NCBI GenBank assembly: GCA_947489685.1
Contig: CANLEM010000002.1
Coordinates: 372,001-436,000 of the forward strand
DNA: 64,000 nucleotides
From: an uncultured Aquimarina sp.
GTDB lineage: Bacteria > Bacteroidota > Bacteroidia > Flavobacteriales > Flavobacteriaceae
Reading direction: 5' to 3'
Translations under genes and position numbers: made by a program
Part shown: piece by piece, positions 61,349 through 64,000 of the stretch
Position numbering within the stretch: position 1 is the first letter of the stretch
How the letters are laid out: each line of letters begins with the position of its first letter
Notes under the pieces: model-generated
What the model saw: only the letters and a program-made list of their open reading frames with translations
Database searches by the model: none
What the model was told of the DNA's origin: nothing

Positions 61349-61708
61349 ATGAAACAACTCACAAAAGCTGAAGAAGAAGTAATGCAATTGTTATGGTTAT
61401 TAGAAGAATCTAATGTAGCTTCTATAGTCGAGCAAATGCCCGAACCGAAACCCGCCTACAATACGATATCTACAATCATTAGGATTTTAGAAAACAAAAA
61501 ATTCGTTTCGCATCGTAAAAAAGGGAAAGGATACATTTATTATCCTTTGGTCAAAAAAGAAGAGTATAGCAATCAATCCATTAACAAATTAATGAATAAT
61601 TATTTCAATGGTTCTTTTAGGAATATGGTTTCTTTTTTTGTAAAAAAGAACGATATGGATATTAAAGATTTAGAAAAAATCTTAAAAGAACTCGATAAAA
61701 AACAATAA
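61349..61708 (+). CDS. BlaI/MecI/CopY family transcriptional repressor
   Basis: 119 residues. Winged-helix domain: LTKAEEEVMQLLWLLEESNVASIVEQMPEPKPAYNTISTIIRILENKKFVSHRKKGKGYIYYPLVKKEEY; the C-terminal helix (LEKILKELDKKQ) serves dimerisation. In BlaI/BlaR1 systems a membrane M56 protease cleaves or triggers cleavage of this repressor. Here the M56 gene is two genes downstream, with a TonB_C lipoprotein gene between. Confidence 0.93.
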   Translation: MKQLTKAEEEVMQLLWLLEESNVASIVEQMPEPKPAYNTISTIIRILENKKFVSHRKKGKGYIYYPLVKKEEYSNQSINKLMNNYFNGSFRNMVSFFVKKNDMDIKDLEKILKELDKKQ

Positions 61709-61734
61709 TTGATAAAAATTTATATTCCGAAATT

Positions 61735-62226
61735 ATGTCAAATTCAAATATCATTATCGCACCATTCCGACCGTTTTCCTTAACATGCATATGTATTGCA
61801 TTACTTTTCTCTTCATGCATCAAAGAAAAAGATGAAGTGATTCCCCTTAACAAGAATGCTTCGGTAGCCAAAAATGTACCTTTTATGTATCTGGACTCTT
61901 ATCCTATTCCTGCAGGTTGTGAAGGGATTGAAGATTCTCAAGAAATAAGACAGTGCGTAATCCAAAAGCTTACAACTTTTGTAAATGAAAATTTTGATTC
62001 GAAATCTGTAGAAAGTTATGCTCAAAAAGGAGAAAACAGAATCTATGTTCGATTTATTATTGACACTAACGGTAGTATTACAGATATCCAGGCAAGAGGT
62101 CCAGCTGTAGCATTAGAAATAGAAGCAAAAAGAGTCATTGGGTTAATCCCAAAAATGATTCCGGGTCAGGTAAATGGCGAAGTTGTAAATGTGCAATTTT
62201 CAATGCCGATCAAATTTAATATTTAA
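61735..62226 (+). CDS. TonB_C-domain lipoprotein in a BlaI/M56 operon
   Basis: 163 residues. The first 28 residues have a long polar start and then CICIALLFSSC, a lipobox with lipid Cys C28. The C-terminal part (IYVRFIIDTNGSITDIQARGPAVALEIEAKRVIGLIPKMIPGQVNGEVVNVQFSMPIKFNI) is a TonB_C-like domain. It closely resembles the TonB_C segment of the M56 protease encoded 31 bases downstream (VRFKIDTLGNIVDIQARGPIPPTEIEAKRVI). It probably lies in the periplasm and could bind to or compete with that sensor domain; this is inference. Confidence 0.82.
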   Translation: MSNSNIIIAPFRPFSLTCICIALLFSSCIKEKDEVIPLNKNASVAKNVPFMYLDSYPIPAGCEGIEDSQEIRQCVIQKLTTFVNENFDSKSVESYAQKGENRIYVRFIIDTNGSITDIQARGPAVALEIEAKRVIGLIPKMIPGQVNGEVVNVQFSMPIKFNI

Positions 62227-62257
62227 AAAAACACCTAAATACTCAAAAATCAAAGTT

Positions 62258-64000
62258 ATGTTGCAGTATCTCTTATATGTGGTTATTTTTCAGTTATTCT
62301 TTTTAATAATATATGATATTTTTCATAAAAAAGATACCTTCTTTTCTTTAAATAGGGTTTATCTGCTTTTTACATCGATACTATCTCTTATTCTTCCGTT
62401 TATAAAAATTGATAGAGTAAGAGAAGTTATCCCAGAAGAATACATAGTTTCTCTTCCTGCTGTTATTATTGGCGAGCAAAACCTACCCGTATCTGCATCA
62501 AATATTGCTGAAACCACTACTATTTACAGTCAAATAAATTGGTTGTTTCTAGCATATGGAATAGGAGTGTTTGTGATGCTCTTTTTGTTTGCGAAAAAAA
62601 ACTACAAGCTTCAGAAATTAAGAAGAAATTCAACTCTTAAAAAAATAGATCATTATCACCTATGTACCATTCCTAATAGTAAAGATGCCTTTTCTTTTTG
62701 GAACACTATATATTTGGGCGATCAAATAGCCAATCACGAAAAAGAGCAGATTATCATTCATGAAATTGTTCACCTTAAAGAAAAACATACTATTGATCTA
62801 TTGTGGTGCGAATTACTCAAAATTATCTTTTGGTTCAACCCCTTGGTATACATTTATCAGTCTAAATTAAACTCTTTGCATGAATTTATTGCCGATGCCA
62901 AAAGTATAATCACTTTAGGAAAGAAAAAATATTACGAACAGCTACTTCATACAGTTTTTGACACAGAAGATATTGCATTTATAAATCAATTCTTTAGTCA
63001 TTCATTATTAAAAAAACGCATTGCAATGTTACAAAAAAGTAAATCAAAAAAAATAGCCAAGTTTAAATACATAACCCTCATTCCTATTTTAGGACTTATG
63101 ATCATTTTTGCCTCGTTTTCTGAGCAAATTCCTATTGAAAATAAGGTTGATTCTTTTACCGACATACTCGAAAAAGACATGAATAAAACCCCTGATCTTA
63201 GTGATGAAAAAAGTTTTAAAAATACAAAATCCATACAGAAAACTGTAAAAATTGGTGCTTCTAAAAAAGCCACACCTCCCCTTAAAACATATAAAGAAAC
63301 ATTAACAGACAGTGTAAAAAAACCCATCCCTTTTAGTCTAGTAGACAAGATTCCTACAACAAAATTTTGCAAGGGTATTACCAATAAAAATGAAATGAAA
63401 AAATGTGTTTCTGATGAGATTAAAAAACTTGTTGCTATAAATTTTAAAACTGATGTTTTAAAAGATAATGGACTCACTGGTATTAATCGTATTTACGTGC
63501 GATTTAAAATAGATACTTTAGGTAATATTGTAGATATACAAGCCCGAGGACCAATTCCGCCAACAGAGATCGAGGCAAAAAGAGTGATCGCTATGCTACC
63601 ACAAATGATTCCTGGAGAGTCAAAAGGAGAAAAAGTAGAAGTTTTATATTCTTTACCGATTGTTATTAATATTCCAAAAGAAGAGGCTGAAAACCATGAA
63701 AACAAAGCAGAGACTAGAAAAAACAATATTGCTAACATAACAGATCAACAAGTCCTAACAGAAACACTTACCGACTATGACGACCATAATATCAAATCTG
63801 GTTATTATTTGGTTTCTAATATTTTTAAGCATGATTCTTATTATCAAAGAGGGTTAAAAAATCTTCAAAAAATAGGACTCCCTGCCAAAAGTTTTAAAAA
63901 CCCTAAAGATGAGTATTTCTATGTGTACTTAGAAAGGTATGATGAGTTAGAAGAGGCAAAAAAAATGCTTTTAAATAATTTTGATGGAAGGTTTTATGGC
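62258..64000 (+). CDS. M56 (BlaR1-type) metallopeptidase with TonB_C and SPOR-like segments, partial at window end
   Basis: Open for 581 codons from the ATG at 62258 to the window end. Membrane helices lie near residues 2-22, 33-50, 88-110 and 278-292. The zinc motif HEIVHLKEKH starts at H168, with a downstream Glu in LHEFIADAKS as likely third ligand. A periplasmic region follows with a TonB_C-like domain from about residue 412 (IYVRFKIDTLGNIVDIQARGP). Near the end SGYYLVSNIF to DELEEAKKMLLNNF looks like a SPOR peptidoglycan-binding domain. It is likely the sensor protease for the BlaI repressor upstream, sensing the wall. The real C-terminus is outside the window. Confidence 0.88.
   Translation, partial: MLQYLLYVVIFQLFFLIIYDIFHKKDTFFSLNRVYLLFTSILSLILPFIKIDRVREVIPEEYIVSLPAVIIGEQNLPVSASNIAETTTIYSQINWLFLAYGIGVFVMLFLFAKKNYKLQKLRRNSTLKKIDHYHLCTIPNSKDAFSFWNTIYLGDQIANHEKEQIIIHEIVHLKEKHTIDLLWCELLKIIFWFNPLVYIYQSKLNSLHEFIADAKSIITLGKKKYYEQLLHTVFDTEDIAFINQFFSHSLLKKRIAMLQKSKSKKIAKFKYITLIPILGLMIIFASFSEQIPIENKVDSFTDILEKDMNKTPDLSDEKSFKNTKSIQKTVKIGASKKATPPLKTYKETLTDSVKKPIPFSLVDKIPTTKFCKGITNKNEMKKCVSDEIKKLVAINFKTDVLKDNGLTGINRIYVRFKIDTLGNIVDIQARGPIPPTEIEAKRVIAMLPQMIPGESKGEKVEVLYSLPIVINIPKEEAENHENKAETRKNNIANITDQQVLTETLTDYDDHNIKSGYYLVSNIFKHDSYYQRGLKNLQKIGLPAKSFKNPKDEYFYVYLERYDELEEAKKMLLNNFDGRFYG

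Overview
The window looks like chromosomal DNA of a marine-type member of the Flavobacteriaceae (Bacteroidetes). It is AT-rich. Several promoters match the Bacteroidetes pattern TTTG-N19-TAnnTTTG, best seen before the tRNA-Asp gene and a tetR gene. Shine-Dalgarno sites are rare and lipoproteins are numerous. DnaE carries a fused N-terminal proofreading exonuclease, S16 has a long Ala/Glu tail, and isoprenoid precursors come from mevalonate. No insertion sequence, phage, CRISPR array or rRNA is visible.

Left end (1-2.6 kb): the start of a GH13 alpha-glucosidase-like gene lies opposite a LacI regulator with a palindromic operator, and a second LacI gene converges on the first. From 2.86 to 8.02 kb there is a compact arsenosugar operon: AhpD-like protein, radical SAM ArsS, a DUF2064 glycosyltransferase, periplasmic rhodanese, a second DUF2064 glycosyltransferase, a purine nucleoside phosphorylase, and methyltransferase ArsM. 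A LytTR/histidine kinase pair and an OYE-type reductase follow. Next come three DUF547 paralogues and a third arsenosugar-type glycosyltransferase (12.5-16.3 kb). A fourth DUF547 gene stands at 24.6-25.3 kb, opposite an FAD oxidoreductase and a NapH-like membrane iron-sulfur protein.

Middle (16-46 kb): an AraC gene with a duplicated binding-site candidate in front of itself and of two oxidoreductases. A tetR gene and a secreted Asp-nucleophile alpha/beta hydrolase each have a near-identical palindrome upstream. An envelope operon follows (outer-membrane protein, GH113-like lipoprotein, lipoprotein, Omp85-type barrel), then an orphan kinase, a translationally coupled glycosyltransferase operon, a pseudouridine synthase with an altered catalytic Asp, a nitrilase, a mevalonate/UbiA cluster, TspO-TetR, and housekeeping enzymes.

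Right end (46-64 kb): rpsP-rimM-methyltransferase operon; dnaE between two close paralogues of an unrecognised lipoprotein that also share upstream DNA; thioredoxin; a DUF58 protein; tRNA-Asp; and a BlaI-type regulator with three operator-like repeats, a small TonB_C lipoprotein and an M56 (BlaR1-type) metalloprotease carrying TonB_C-like and SPOR-like segments, cut by the window end.

The best candidates for a little-described system are the arsenosugar locus with its DUF547 and electron-transfer satellites, the dnaE-flanking lipoprotein pair, and the BlaI/TonB_C/M56 sensor unit.
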